Notes under the pieces: model-generated | The model's input: only the letters and a program-made list of their open reading frames with translations | Told to the model about the DNA's origin: nothing | Databases searched by the model: none | Part shown: in pieces, positions 38,560 through 48,702 of the stretch | Layout of the letters: the number at the start of each line of letters is the position of its first letter | Numbering within the stretch: position 1 is the stretch's first letter | DNA from: Mesostigma viride | Lineage: Eukaryota > Streptophyta > Mesostigmatophyceae > Mesostigmatales > Mesostigmataceae | DNA length: 64,000 bases | Direction: 5' to 3' | NCBI GenBank assembly: GCA_009746045.1 | Contig: RPFO01000814.1 | Coordinates: 1 to 64,000 of the forward strand | Translations under genes and position numbers: made by a program

Positions 38560-38702
38560 GTGCTGCTCGAAAGCTTCCGGAGGGTGCGGATGGTGGCTTC
38601 GGTGGGAAAGGTGTGGGGGGGCGGTGGGGAAGCCCAGATCGCGGTTTCGGAGCGTCCAAGGAGGGAGCAGAGGGCGAAGCGTTGGAGCTTGGGGCGTCGC
38701 AA

Positions 38703-39062
38703 ATCACAAGGTTACGGCCCGTATACTTGTCCAGTATACTGGCCGTAAACTTTCACTACCGTATACTTTTTTTCGTATACTGGCCGTAAACTTTTACTAC
38801 CGTATACTTTTTCTAGTATACTGGCCGTAAAATTTACTACCGTATACTTTTTCTAGTATACTGGCCGTAAAATTTACTACCGTATACTTTTCTCGTATAC
38901 TGGCCGTAAAATTTACTAGCGTAAACTTTACTACCGTATACGAGAAAAAGTATACAGTAGTAAAATTTACGGCCCGTATACGAGTGGCAAGTATACGCGT
39001 ACGGTTGCAAACTTTACGGCCCGTATGAATTTCCGTATACGATTACGGGCCGTAAATTTATA
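38703..39062. repeat. Tandem and inverted GTATAC / TTACGG hairpin array
   Basis: About five units of roughly 45-55 bp contain CCGTATACTTTTTC, GTATACTGGCCGTAAA and ATTTACTA. Orientation flips in the right third (GAGAAAAAGTATAC, TTTACGGCCCGTATAC). The edges TTACGGCCCGTATAC (left) and GTATACGATTACGGGCCGTAA (right) are inverted versions of each other, so the block can fold on itself. It looks like a foldback or MITE-type repeat. Element C is inserted at its right edge. Confidence 0.7.
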
Positions 39063-39067
39063 GTATA
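39063..39067 (+). repeat. Target-site duplication GTATA (left)
   Basis: GTATA directly before the AGTT of element C, repeated at 47511-47515 after AACT. Confidence 0.85.
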
Positions 39068-39412
39068 AGTTGAGTAACTCTAGAGCCCTAGGATCTGGCT
39101 CTGAGTTCCCCATGTCCGTCCGCACGCCTTCCGCTAGCGTCCGCTCAGCCGCCGGCTATAATCCGGCGGTCCGATGCGGGCGACCGGTCTAAGGGCGGCG
39201 CCTAGGGCCGGCGCCACCTAGGCCCCAGTCCGGGGCCTTATCCGGGTCAGTACGGACGGCTAGCTTGTCCTACGGTTACGGCTAACCGGATAGGCTTTGC
39301 TGGCTAAGACATAAACCAGTGGTTGGCCAGCTCCGACAGGAGTTCTCTGTGTTCACCTTATCCCAAGCTCAACGTGACCGACCGCCATAGCTCAGCCGGT
39401 CGGGGGCTTTAA
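39068..39412 (+). repeat. 5' LTR of element C
   Basis: 345 bp, starting AGTTGAGTAACTC and ending CTTTAA. The final CT present in the 3' copy is missing here. At 39149-39169 a 7-bp inverted repeat CCGCCGG/CCGGCGG encloses CTATAAT, a hairpin with a TATA-like loop. GGCGCC occurs twice near 39200. Confidence 0.92.
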
Positions 39413-41717
39413 GGCGACGCGGCGCGCCGAATTTTTTCCGCGCCAAAAAATTCGCGGTACCAGCCGTACCGTGAAAAGTGGGTGCACGGTGCGCGCTCCC
39501 CTTGCGGAAGTGGCCATGGCGACTGCGTTTAGGCGAAACTAGCAATGTAAGGCTAGAGAAATGCCAAAAAAATGCTCGAATGTTGAAGACGATGATTTAA
39601 TGATGTTGGTTTGTGGCGGCAAGTAGCTGATTTACAATATCGCTGCTTTATTTTACTGCCATCGGCATGGGGGGTAAACTGCATTTTTTCGTCGCGCGGA
39701 ATAAAATATAATTCGTGATAGCGGCTGTAAATTCGCAGTTTTCGGGGGCTTTTTGACCGCGAAGGATGAATTCGTATCGGTAGCATTGAATTCCAAACCG
39801 AACTGGTGCTTTTTGCTACATTTTCGGCCATTCTCGGTAAGTAATTCTTCAGGCCTCCGCAATGCATGTCGGAACCTTCCAGGGAAGAACGGCCGTTGTT
39901 GCGCGCCTGGGCGAGGGATCTGCGAGGTCAAGGTATAGATTTGTCGCGAATGTTCTGTGCTATCAGTTCTTTCTTCTATTAGCTCATCGTTCGAAGTTTT
40001 TTCCGTTCTTTTTGGGCAGTTTCCGCCAGCTAGCTCGCCGTTGCTTGCCGTGGTGTTGTCGAATACCTGGCAGCTTTAGATTGTTTTCGTTGATGTCGTG
40101 GTCAAGGCCGCTTCAGTCGAAGCCTATTGCTTCTCGGGAAGGTTTCAGGTATTTCATGAAACGTGTTCTGGCAAGGAGGTTGTGCTTATGGAAGCTTCTA
40201 GTTGTGTGAGAGTGACGCACCCTCTCTTCGCAGCGGCATCACAGCGCTCATGCGCTGGAGGCCCGCCAATGGTTTCTTTCCATTTTATCGTGCAGGGGAG
40301 GGTTTAGGGTTTTACTGACGATCATGTTGGAGATATTGCATTTGTGTGACTGCATGTAGATAGCTGCCACCATTGGTTTATTTGAGCTTACCCTTGATAT
40401 GATGATGTGAAAAGACTGCAATGTGCTGAGCCAGGCATGGTTGACATGGTTGACTGCATGCAAGCTTTGTATGCCATGATCTCCTTGGTTCCTTGCCCTC
40501 CATCGTTCCAGTTTGTTGCCCATCTCAGGTAGGGCATTTAAGGAGTCGCTGCAGTGTTGATTAGCTTGGTTGGCATAAACCTTAACACTCTAACCTGGGA
40601 GAAACATAGAAAATGCTGATTAGGCATTTTAGTGCCATCATCATTATTGCTATTCACATGCTTATAACTCTGGCCATGCTCGAGGGACGGTGAAGGGGTA
40701 TGAGGCGTGTGGCCACCCATTTGTATTTCATAACATATTCAGCATGCATTTGATGCATGTTGGATGGCAGCATGCAAAGTGTAATTGTGTTTCCTTGGTA
40801 ACTGAGTGGTCCTTAGCGCCTTGTCAGGTGGTCGTCTAGGAAACCCATCAGTGCGTGCCACAGTGACCCCCGACCTTGAGCATGTGTCGTCATCAGTGAG
40901 CAAGAGTTAGAGGTGCTTTTGGTCATAGATTTGCTGAGTTCTTGGCATGAAGTTTACAAGGTAACCTTGGGTTGAGTATAGTGTATGCTCTCTTGGCATG
41001 TATGGCGCCTAGCGATCGTGTTGCTATGCTTGCGCTGGCAAGGTTGGCCATGCCGAGGGCAGGTGAGGGCAGATGAGGTGCCTAGGCGTTTGCTTATGTT
41101 TTGTGATCGAGTAGGGCATGCTTTCAGGCTCTTTGGATGGAAAACATCGTGCCTAAGTGGCCTTGTACAAAGAAAAACCTTCTTTAGCGGTCGTGAGAGT
41201 GGCATCCGCCAAACGCAATAACTTGAGCTAGGGTTGTCCGATTGACCTCAAACTTGGACCGTGGCTGGGACCACCCGTGCCGAAATTTAATAGTGCTTTT
41301 TGGCTTGATCTGACAAGTTTATGAATTGTTTTATTTTTTTAAGTGAAAAAAAATCGCGTTTTTGGCGCCACGGGCTATTTTTTGAACGGCGGTGTCCTTA
41401 TGCCCCATGTAAGTTGCTGTTTGCGATGTGCCTGGAAGCAACTACGCGGCTTGTGCTTTTTGGGTCAACCTGTTTTGTGGATTGGCTGGGGCATAACCAG
41501 CCCTAGTTAGCGTCTTTTGCTATTTATAGCGCATTATTGGCGTATATATGGGGGTAGTACCCCCAAAAAGTGCATGGACAACTCACTAGAGATGTTATTT
41601 AGTGCCCCCAATCATAACTTAGCATTGTGCAAATGAATTTCAAGTGATATTAGCATATGTCAATTTTAAGGGTTTTGAGGTGCCACATCCCCTTAACTTG
41701 TATTCATAAAAATCCCG
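39413..41717 (+). other. Long leader of element C without a recognised gene
   Basis: The 2.3 kb between LTR and gag holds only short ORFs without domains (for example 39862-40209). A 15-bp palindrome GGGGGTAGTACCCCC lies at 41550-41564, close to a TATTTATAGC sequence. The AT-rich texture differs from the coding part. An old insertion or a genuine long leader are both possible. Confidence 0.5.
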
Positions 41718-44501
41718 ATGGCTTCCGGTACACGGAGCCGCACGGGCGAACACACAGATACGCCAAGTGGCGAGGCCGCAGGGTCCGTCCTGCCACGCTT
41801 TAGTGCGGACGAGGCCACGAGGTTGATGCAAACCCTCGTGGCGCAACCTGAACTGGCCAAGCAGTTCAAGCATTTGATGCTTGCTGCTGACGACGCACTG
41901 AATCGCGGCCCTCTCAAGCAAACGGAGGTGCCCGCTGATCTACCTGCCGACTATACGGCGGACGACGCAGCAGATTTTCTAGCTGCTCTTAAGCGTCTGC
42001 GCGATGGACGCGCAGACAAAGATTCGGAGCTGATTGGCAAGTTCCGTGCAGTATTCTGCAGTACAACCAAGCACCCAAACATTGCCAATCTAGTTCGCAT
42101 TGCGGACGACAACAAACAAACCTGGGAAGTTTTTTACAACGGTCTAGATGCCCACTTGTCGCGGTCTAAGGAAGAGGCCGACGAGCAAGCCTTCAATGAC
42201 TTCGAGGGCTATGCAGTTAATAAGGCAAATTTGCCCGGGGCTGCACGTGATTTCCAGGTCTTCGTGCACAAGCACAAGCTGCTAGATACTCTCAAGCCCA
42301 TTTTCCTGTGCAATCGATTTCTCAAGAAATGCGACCTGTCGTCGGATGTGCATCTGACCATAGCGACGGAACTCAAAAAGAAGAGTGCTGTCAGTTTCGA
42401 CGAGGGCATGCTGTATTTGATCTCATGCTTCAAGAGTGCGCAGTCCAAGCCGGCTGCCTCGGCTGCTCTGCCATCCCTGCGCAAGGTGGATACCGGCGCG
42501 TCTTCTTCTTCAGGCGCAGAGGCTCCAATTACGCGGTCGGAGCTTACGGCCATCCTGAAAAAGGTCGTCGGCCACGGCAACAACGGGGGCCAGCGAGGGC
42601 GCAAGCGCGGGCATGGTGGCGACGCCAAGCAGGGTGATAATCCCCCGGCCAAGCGGCAGCAGGGGGCGTCTACTGACCGCAAGCAACGCTGTGAGCGCTG
42701 CTTCGGACGTCGCCATGTCCGGGATGACTGCCGAGTTCGCCCGGACCTGGAGCTCGAGGACAACCTTTGCCGCAAGTGCCACGACGTTCTGCGTGGTCAC
42801 AGCGTGGAGGCGTGCAAGGCCAAGCGCATCGTCGTCCACGGCACACGCGAGGAGTGGGCAGAGCGACGGGCAGCACGAAAGTCAGGTGAGAGCACGCTCG
42901 ATACCCCTTCTTTTGCTCAATGCGTCACGCTGAACCGGGCCGTCGTAGAGCCTGACGTCGTTCCTAAAAGCAACGTGACTGCATCCTCTGTCTCATTCCG
43001 TGATGTGCTCACGCAATCCGTTGATGCTGCTCTGGCTCTGTCGCGCCAGGATCACGTGCTTCCTGAGCACGGGTCTACAATGCGTGACCTAAGCAATGTG
43101 GTGTCTTCTAGGTCGGGTGTGTACAACGCCGAGCGACCAAGCACTACTGCAGCACCCCAGCTAGATACTGGGGCGGTTGGGCCTATGAGGAATGTTGTGA
43201 CAGTGCAAGAGAATGCTGGGCGGGCAGATGTTCTCGGTACACACCACCCTAGTGTGGATCTTCACATTGGCAAGGTGCTCACACGGGCGGCCTTTCGTGC
43301 AGCCTCTGAAGCTGCCCAGTTAGCCAATGTCACTACCCCAGTAGTCACCCCACCTGTTGAGAATCCTGACAATGCCACTGCACCTCAGGCTGTCACCCTG
43401 AAACTGTTAGCATACCAGATGCACCGTGCATACGGGCATGAGGCCCAAGCCGAGGTAGAGGGGGCACACATGTTGGGGGCACCTTTATACAACGAGCTGA
43501 AGAATGTGCGTGCTCAGTGTCCTGCCTGCATCAAGATCAGGAAGAAGTCGCGTAGGCGGCATGCCAAGACTCCACCCTTGGAGCGAGGGTACCTTGTGGG
43601 GGATGTCATGCACATGGAAGGGGGGGACACCTATTTCATAGTCAAGGATAGGTTCAGCAAGGTCACCTACATTGAGCCGCTGCCCCACATGTTTGAGGCT
43701 GACCTGCACAGGGCTATCAAGATCAGCCTGGCTTTCTTTCATCCCGTAGTGGAGCTCATGCTAGACCAGCAGTTCCGCTGTGTGCAAGGTTTGCCGGGGA
43801 TGGAGGCCGTGGTCATCGTGGGGCGTGAGGATCACGGCAATATGGGCATGATAGATCGCACTGTAAGCTATGTCAAGACTGTGGCAGCCAAGCGACAGGA
43901 TAACCCACATGGCAAATCCTACGCGGTCAAGACGGCGTGGTGCAAGGAGCTCATGCATGTGTGCAACCATAGGCACGTGCTTGATGTCAAGGGCTTTGGG
44001 CTAGTCACGCCTCGGGGGCTGTCAGCGGGCACCTACTCACCCGAGGTAGTAGAGGCATACCAACAGCATCTACAGGATACCGCCGCCAAGCTGCGGCTCA
44101 AGGATGCCACGCTGCCTGATTTGTCTAGCGCTTTTGAGGTCGGGCAGTTGGTCATGTTCCACAAGGAGAGCTCGCCCAGCGGCAAACGGGGCACCATGCA
44201 GGGGCCTGGGGCCATCACAAAGTTAGACTGGCCGCTGCGGGTCATAGACATAGAGTGGAATGATCGGGTGTATAGGGTACCATGGGCATCGGTGGCAGGC
44301 TATAAGCAAGGGGATAGCATGGAGAGTGAGCTGGCAGCCAACAGGGCACTGGGGTGGGTAGTGAAGGATAATGCGCCTGTCGTAGCATCTGAGGTGGTAC
44401 CCCACGGGTCGCTCCCAGGGGCAGACACAGCTACACCCCCCCCTCCCCTGGGCCCCAATATGACCCCGTGGATGGGTGGGATGAGGATGGGGTGGGTTTG
44501 A
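41718..44501 (+). CDS. Element C ORF1: Gag fused to integrase
   Basis: 927 aa, starting MASGTRSRTGEHT. Residues 1-290 are a helical gag region. Two cysteine knuckles follow: CERCFGRRHVRDDC (about 324-337) and CRKCHDVLRGHSVEAC. After a linker of about 200 aa comes an integrase: H-x4-H in HRAYGH, QCPACI (about 600), first Asp in GDVMHMEG (about 628), second in LDQQF (about 679). The position normally held by the catalytic Glu is Asp (MIDRT, about 710), 29 residues after the second Asp. No convincing protease lies between the knuckles and integrase. The frame is intact, so the Gag-integrase fusion is genuine. Confidence 0.85.
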   Translation: MASGTRSRTGEHTDTPSGEAAGSVLPRFSADEATRLMQTLVAQPELAKQFKHLMLAADDALNRGPLKQTEVPADLPADYTADDAADFLAALKRLRDGRADKDSELIGKFRAVFCSTTKHPNIANLVRIADDNKQTWEVFYNGLDAHLSRSKEEADEQAFNDFEGYAVNKANLPGAARDFQVFVHKHKLLDTLKPIFLCNRFLKKCDLSSDVHLTIATELKKKSAVSFDEGMLYLISCFKSAQSKPAASAALPSLRKVDTGASSSSGAEAPITRSELTAILKKVVGHGNNGGQRGRKRGHGGDAKQGDNPPAKRQQGASTDRKQRCERCFGRRHVRDDCRVRPDLELEDNLCRKCHDVLRGHSVEACKAKRIVVHGTREEWAERRAARKSGESTLDTPSFAQCVTLNRAVVEPDVVPKSNVTASSVSFRDVLTQSVDAALALSRQDHVLPEHGSTMRDLSNVVSSRSGVYNAERPSTTAAPQLDTGAVGPMRNVVTVQENAGRADVLGTHHPSVDLHIGKVLTRAAFRAASEAAQLANVTTPVVTPPVENPDNATAPQAVTLKLLAYQMHRAYGHEAQAEVEGAHMLGAPLYNELKNVRAQCPACIKIRKKSRRRHAKTPPLERGYLVGDVMHMEGGDTYFIVKDRFSKVTYIEPLPHMFEADLHRAIKISLAFFHPVVELMLDQQFRCVQGLPGMEAVVIVGREDHGNMGMIDRTVSYVKTVAAKRQDNPHGKSYAVKTAWCKELMHVCNHRHVLDVKGFGLVTPRGLSAGTYSPEVVEAYQQHLQDTAAKLRLKDATLPDLSSAFEVGQLVMFHKESSPSGKRGTMQGPGAITKLDWPLRVIDIEWNDRVYRVPWASVAGYKQGDSMESELAANRALGWVVKDNAPVVASEVVPHGSLPGADTATPPPPLGPNMTPWMGGMRMGWV

Positions 44502-46786
44502 CGGGACCTAGTGCACGTAGTGACTCACCTCCTGTGCTAGCCACGGATAATGTGGGAGGCCCGCCTAGCGTGGCCTCGCCGGAGGGTCAGGGTCCTGCCC
44601 ATGCGCCTCGCCCACCTAGGGACCTGGCTTCAACGGTCACGGCCTTGTGGCGTGCTCAGGCGCTTAAAGCGAAAGCTGCATCAGGGGTGGCTCAGGTCAA
44701 AACTCTCTCACAGGGGGTCAGGCCGGTTAAGTCAGCCTTGTTTCCTACGTGTAGACCGTGGCAGCTGGTGGCTGTGGACACGCAAGCATCCGTGTCTATT
44801 ATCTCTCGTCGGGCAGCCACCCTGTATCCAGTGCTAGAGTCGCCGTACAAATCGGTGACCGACTTTGCAGGCACTTCGGCATATCAAGTTACCGGGATGG
44901 TGGTGCTGCCGGTGTTGGGCATTGACACGCCGTTTCACGTCGTGGATGGCTACGAGGATGTGGCCTTGCTGGGCGAACCTTTCGTATCATACCCGGGGTT
45001 CTCAGTGTCCGCTGACTTGCTGTCAGTCGCGGGGGTGGGCAGCATCCCGCTTCGCGAGTACCACGCTCCATTGGGGGTGGTGGTCGGGCAGCCCGGCGTC
45101 GTGCGGCGCTTACCGATGGCGGCGTTTTCCACACCGCCGCTCGTCCAGTCCATCATTCAGCCTCAGGATTGGCACCCGCGCAGCTTCGGCCTCCACTCAC
45201 ACTCACTGGCGGCGGATAGCCCTGTGACGTGGGAGCAACTTGTCCTGGACTGTCAAGATCCTCTCAAGTTTGCTTTGTGGCGCGACGCGTTCATTCGAGC
45301 CAAGGAGCAGTGGCGAGAGCGCGAGGTCTACCGAGGATTGGAGAGTGTGCCAGCCGGGGCCACGCGGTTGCGGTTGAAGTTCGTGCTCACCTACAAGCCG
45401 GACGAGACCAACTCTTCGGTGGTGTTCCGGGTAAGGCCCGTGGTCACGGAGACGAAGGGGTCCTCCCCGCTGGATGCCAAGGATCTTTATACCCCTGGGC
45501 TCAACCATGTTTCGCATCGGCTACTGACGGTCATCTACTTGGGCAAGCGGAACGCGGGCAAGGACTACGGGATGTGGTGCGGTGACTTTCAGCGGGCATT
45601 CCTCCACAGCGACGCTGGGGTCGCGCAGCAAACATGGCAAGGCACCCGCTACGTGGTGAAGGTCCCGGTGGTCTGGCAGGATGGCACCATTGGCAGCGAG
45701 TATATCGAGCTGTTGACAGGGGTGGAGGGGCTGCAGAGCTCTCCCATCATCTTCCGCATTTCCGCGGAGGAGGTCTTGCAGAGCTTAGGGGCCACGTACC
45801 ATCGCGCGGATCCTAACTTCTTTGTGGTCCCCACCGGCGTCCCTGGCGAGCCAGCCCTCTTCGTGTGGCATGGCGATGACTTCAAGCTGGTGGCACCTCG
45901 CACCTTTGCTACCCAGTTTCTTGCTGCAGTGGCGGCTAAGTTTCCCCTGGGCAGGGCGGTGGATCATGAGGAGGGTAAACCCGTGGTGTTTTGCGGCGTG
46001 CAGTCTACGTTGCAGCGGGATTCGCGTTCTGGCGAATGGGTCATGCACATGCAGGATAGCCGCAACTATGTGGTTGACCTGCTGGCCGACCTCCCGTCCC
46101 CGCTGTTGGCAACCCATGGGCCCTCGGTTAAGGGCAAGCTCGGGTGGTTGGCGGACACGGTGGCACCTGATTTGGCAGTGCTCGCTCGCCTGCCCGATGA
46201 TGTGCTGGAAGGACTAGGGTCCATTCATGTTCGGCGGCAGCTGGCCATGACGCCCGGCATTGTGCTTCGTGGGCTCGATTGCTCACAGCCGGTGCACCTC
46301 GAGATAGTGACGGATGCTAATCTAGAGACGCGCACAGTCAGCCAAGTGCGGGCCCGCATGGGGGCACTGTTCTTTATCAGCAATGAGGGCCAGCCTGGCA
46401 TGTTGTTAGATTGGTACTCGCGCTTGCACAGCCGCATTGCCACTAGCCCCAACACGGCTGAATGCCGGGGCATTGTTTCAGCTATCTCACATGGCATGTG
46501 GCTGCGGTACTTGCTGGGTTGGGTATTTGGCTCGTGTGGGTTCACTCTTCACTGGACTAGCACGGTGCACACTGACTCACAAAGTTGTTTGGCCTTCCTT
46601 GACAATCCCTATGCGCGGTCACAGGACGTTGATTACCTCGTACTCGCTGAGGCGGCCTCCTGCGTCACGCGTCTCCAGCACATCGCGGATGAACTCAATC
46701 CCGCGGATGCACTCACCAAGGAGGCGCGGGAGGCTGCCCCGCAGTACGCAGTGTTGCGCAAGCGCATGACGATGCAACACCCGTGA
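44468..46786 (+). CDS. pol: Element C ORF2: retropepsin-like domain, RT, RNase H
   Basis: 772 aa. Near residue 100 is VAVDTQASVSII with partner VALLGEPFVS about 70 residues on, a retropepsin-like pair. The RT has RLKFVLTYK, WCGDFQRAFLHSD (about 370), LTGVEGLQSSPIIF and VWHGDDFKLVAP (about 466, HGDD). RNase H has EIVTDANLETRTV (about 611), ECRGIVSAI, VHTDSQSCLAFL (about 697) and NPADALTKEA. It overlaps ORF1 by 34 bp in the -1 frame, so it could be made by frameshifting or re-initiation; the ATG at 44468 is inside the overlap. The frame is intact. Confidence 0.9.
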   Translation: MDGWDEDGVGLTGPSARSDSPPVLATDNVGGPPSVASPEGQGPAHAPRPPRDLASTVTALWRAQALKAKAASGVAQVKTLSQGVRPVKSALFPTCRPWQLVAVDTQASVSIISRRAATLYPVLESPYKSVTDFAGTSAYQVTGMVVLPVLGIDTPFHVVDGYEDVALLGEPFVSYPGFSVSADLLSVAGVGSIPLREYHAPLGVVVGQPGVVRRLPMAAFSTPPLVQSIIQPQDWHPRSFGLHSHSLAADSPVTWEQLVLDCQDPLKFALWRDAFIRAKEQWREREVYRGLESVPAGATRLRLKFVLTYKPDETNSSVVFRVRPVVTETKGSSPLDAKDLYTPGLNHVSHRLLTVIYLGKRNAGKDYGMWCGDFQRAFLHSDAGVAQQTWQGTRYVVKVPVVWQDGTIGSEYIELLTGVEGLQSSPIIFRISAEEVLQSLGATYHRADPNFFVVPTGVPGEPALFVWHGDDFKLVAPRTFATQFLAAVAAKFPLGRAVDHEEGKPVVFCGVQSTLQRDSRSGEWVMHMQDSRNYVVDLLADLPSPLLATHGPSVKGKLGWLADTVAPDLAVLARLPDDVLEGLGSIHVRRQLAMTPGIVLRGLDCSQPVHLEIVTDANLETRTVSQVRARMGALFFISNEGQPGMLLDWYSRLHSRIATSPNTAECRGIVSAISHGMWLRYLLGWVFGSCGFTLHWTSTVHTDSQSCLAFLDNPYARSQDVDYLVLAEAASCVTRLQHIADELNPADALTKEAREAAPQYAVLRKRMTMQHP

Positions 46787-47164
46787 GCCACACAGGGTTA
46801 CGGCTCGGGCGCTTTATGAATACAGCCATAACTCACCCTGTGTTGCTAGCATTCACGAATATCATGGTGGTAGTTTTTTTTGCTTGTCCTGACCATACCC
46901 TAGCCACGTTGGACGGTGCCTTGGGCCCGTCGGCGGGTCACTGGTCCTAATAAATGGGTCACCTTTTGTCTGGTGGCATAGTTGTTTTTTTCTCGATACT
47001 TATTACATCACTATTCATGTGTGATCACAAGGGCGCGGGTCGATACCGTGGTGATTTTGACGGCCTTGAGGCCCCCTTGAGTTCCCTACCTTAGAGGGTT
47101 TTGTATGGTCTGCATTTGATGTAATTATTTTGATAATTAATCAAAGAACAAAAGAGTATGTCGG
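46787..47164 (+). other. 3' noncoding region of element C with polypurine tract
   Basis: No gene is seen. A purine-rich stretch CAAAGAACAAAAGAGTATG precedes TCGG and the AGTT of the 3' LTR, in the place of the polypurine tract. Confidence 0.65.
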
Positions 47165-47510
47165 AGTTGAGTAACTCTAGAGCCCTAGGATCTGGCTCTG
47201 AGTTCCCCATGTCCGTCCGCACGCCTTCCGCTAGCGTCCGCTCAGCCGCCGGCTATAATCCGGCGGTCCGATGCGGGCGACCGGTCTAAGGGCGGCGCCT
47301 AGGGCCGGCGCCACCTAGGCCCCAGTCCGGGGCCTTATCCGGGTCAGTACGGACGGCTAGCTTGTCCCACGGTTACGGCTAACCGGATAGGGTTTGCTGG
47401 CTAAGACATAAACCAGTGGTGGCCAGCTCCGACAGCAGTTCTCTGTGTTCACCTTATCCCAAGCTCAACGTGACCGACCGCCATAGCTCAGCCGGTCGGG
47501 GGCTTTAACT
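47165..47510 (+). repeat. 3' LTR of element C
   Basis: 346 bp, AGTTGAG...TTTAACT, followed by GTATA (47511-47515). It has the full AACT end that the 5' copy lacks. Confidence 0.92.
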
Positions 47511-47515
47511 GTATA

Positions 47516-47715
47516 GTGGATGGATGGATGGATGGATGGATGGATGGATGGGTGGGTGGGTGGGTGGGTGGGTGGGTGGTGGGTGGGTGGGTGGGTGGGT
47601 GGGTGGGTGGACCGTGGGTGGGTGCCGGTGGGTGGGTGGGTGGGTGGGTGGGTGGGTCGGTGGATGGATGGATGGATGGATGGATGGATGGATGGATGGA
47701 TGGATGGATGGATGG

Positions 47716-47751
<36 letters not shown>

Positions 47752-47812
47752 ATGGATGGATGGATGGATGGATGGATGGATGGATGGATGGATGGATGGA
47801 TGGATGGATGGG
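47516..47812 (+). repeat. Tetranucleotide microsatellite (GGAT)n-(GGTG)n-(GGAT)n
   Basis: GGAT repeats, then GGTG repeats (about 47549-47662) with a few interruptions, then a longer GGAT tract to 47810. Open frames on both strands here are pure repeat. Confidence 0.97.
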
Positions 47813-48702
47813 GGCACACAATCCTACCGGTCTAATCTATCTACAACATCATGCCAACTCTATTCTAAGCTCTCTACCCTAGGGGTTCTGTATAGCGCGC
47901 TTCCCGCATGTTTGCAAACGCGGGCGCTTCCCCACGGGAGGGGGTTCGTTGTCCTCTATGACCTGGGCCCACTTGGCCTTGTCCATCATCTTGTTCCAAA
48001 TCACGGAGAGGCCTAGGCCCCCCATGTCCTCTACTACATAGCTAGCTGTTCTTTGAAGGTCCCATTGAAGACACCTTCAAGCCCGTGGGCCGTGATTTAT
48101 GTCAAGCACCATTCTGAAATCCGTTGGACGCATGACTACCGCCGGTTGATAAATAGCTGCGTTTAATTAACTAATTCATAAACTAGGTAGGTTTAATTAA
48201 CTAATTGATTCACCATGTAGGTAGATGGCTTTCTCCTTGACAAATTAATTAATACAAGTAATCTGGTTTTCTCTTTGATGTATGAATATGTAGTGGCAAT
48301 GGTAACGGCACTGTGGCAATGGTAAATTATTTGATGAATGTATAAGCATGCTGCTGTTGGGAAGACGTTGAGCACAGTAAGCATCATTGTAACACTATCT
48401 TACGCCGTTACACAAAGAGAATAAGGGGCAGGCAGGGGGACGCCTTGTGTGGCAATGGATAATAATGTCACACTTTGATCATCACTGGGACAAATTAATT
48501 AATTCATTATCACGTAGACTGAGTCACGCGGGTACCAATAAAGGAACTTTCATTCATTGGGACATATATTAAAAATATAATTACTTACAGCAGAGTGAAA
48601 TCACTCAAACCAAAGCAAACGCCCAGCTATAAACCTATATACAGAGCCATGTCAAAGCTCTATACTACGATAAGACCAATGGAAACGCCTAACGGGAGGA
48701 AC
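47813..48702. other. Spacer, probably including the 3' UTR of the R2-like element
   Basis: AT-rich. TTTAATTAACTAATT occurs twice (about 48162 and 48190). No coding pattern or RNA gene was recognised. The exact 3' end of the R2-like element was not found. Confidence 0.45.

Larger units (their letters stand above)
39068..47510 (+). mobile_element. Copia-like LTR retrotransposon C (AGTT...AACT family), full length
   Basis: 8.4 kb, with LTRs 39068-39412 and 47165-47510 differing at about four to six positions, flanked by GTATA. It has two long uninterrupted ORFs: Gag-integrase (41718-44501) and protease-RT-RNase H (44468-46786), overlapping by 34 bp with the second in the -1 frame. It is the clearest copy for reading the family's domain order. 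A leader of 2.3 kb separates the 5' LTR from gag. Confidence 0.93.

Noticed and set aside
43150-43200. LDTGA in element C ORF1 as a canonical protease before the integrase
   Set aside because: No hydrophobic strand precedes it and there is no downstream partner motif. It is not present in elements A or B at that place.
47465-48016. Open frames of repeated PSIH or WMDG on both strands
   Set aside because: They are translations of the GGAT/GGTG microsatellite and not genes.
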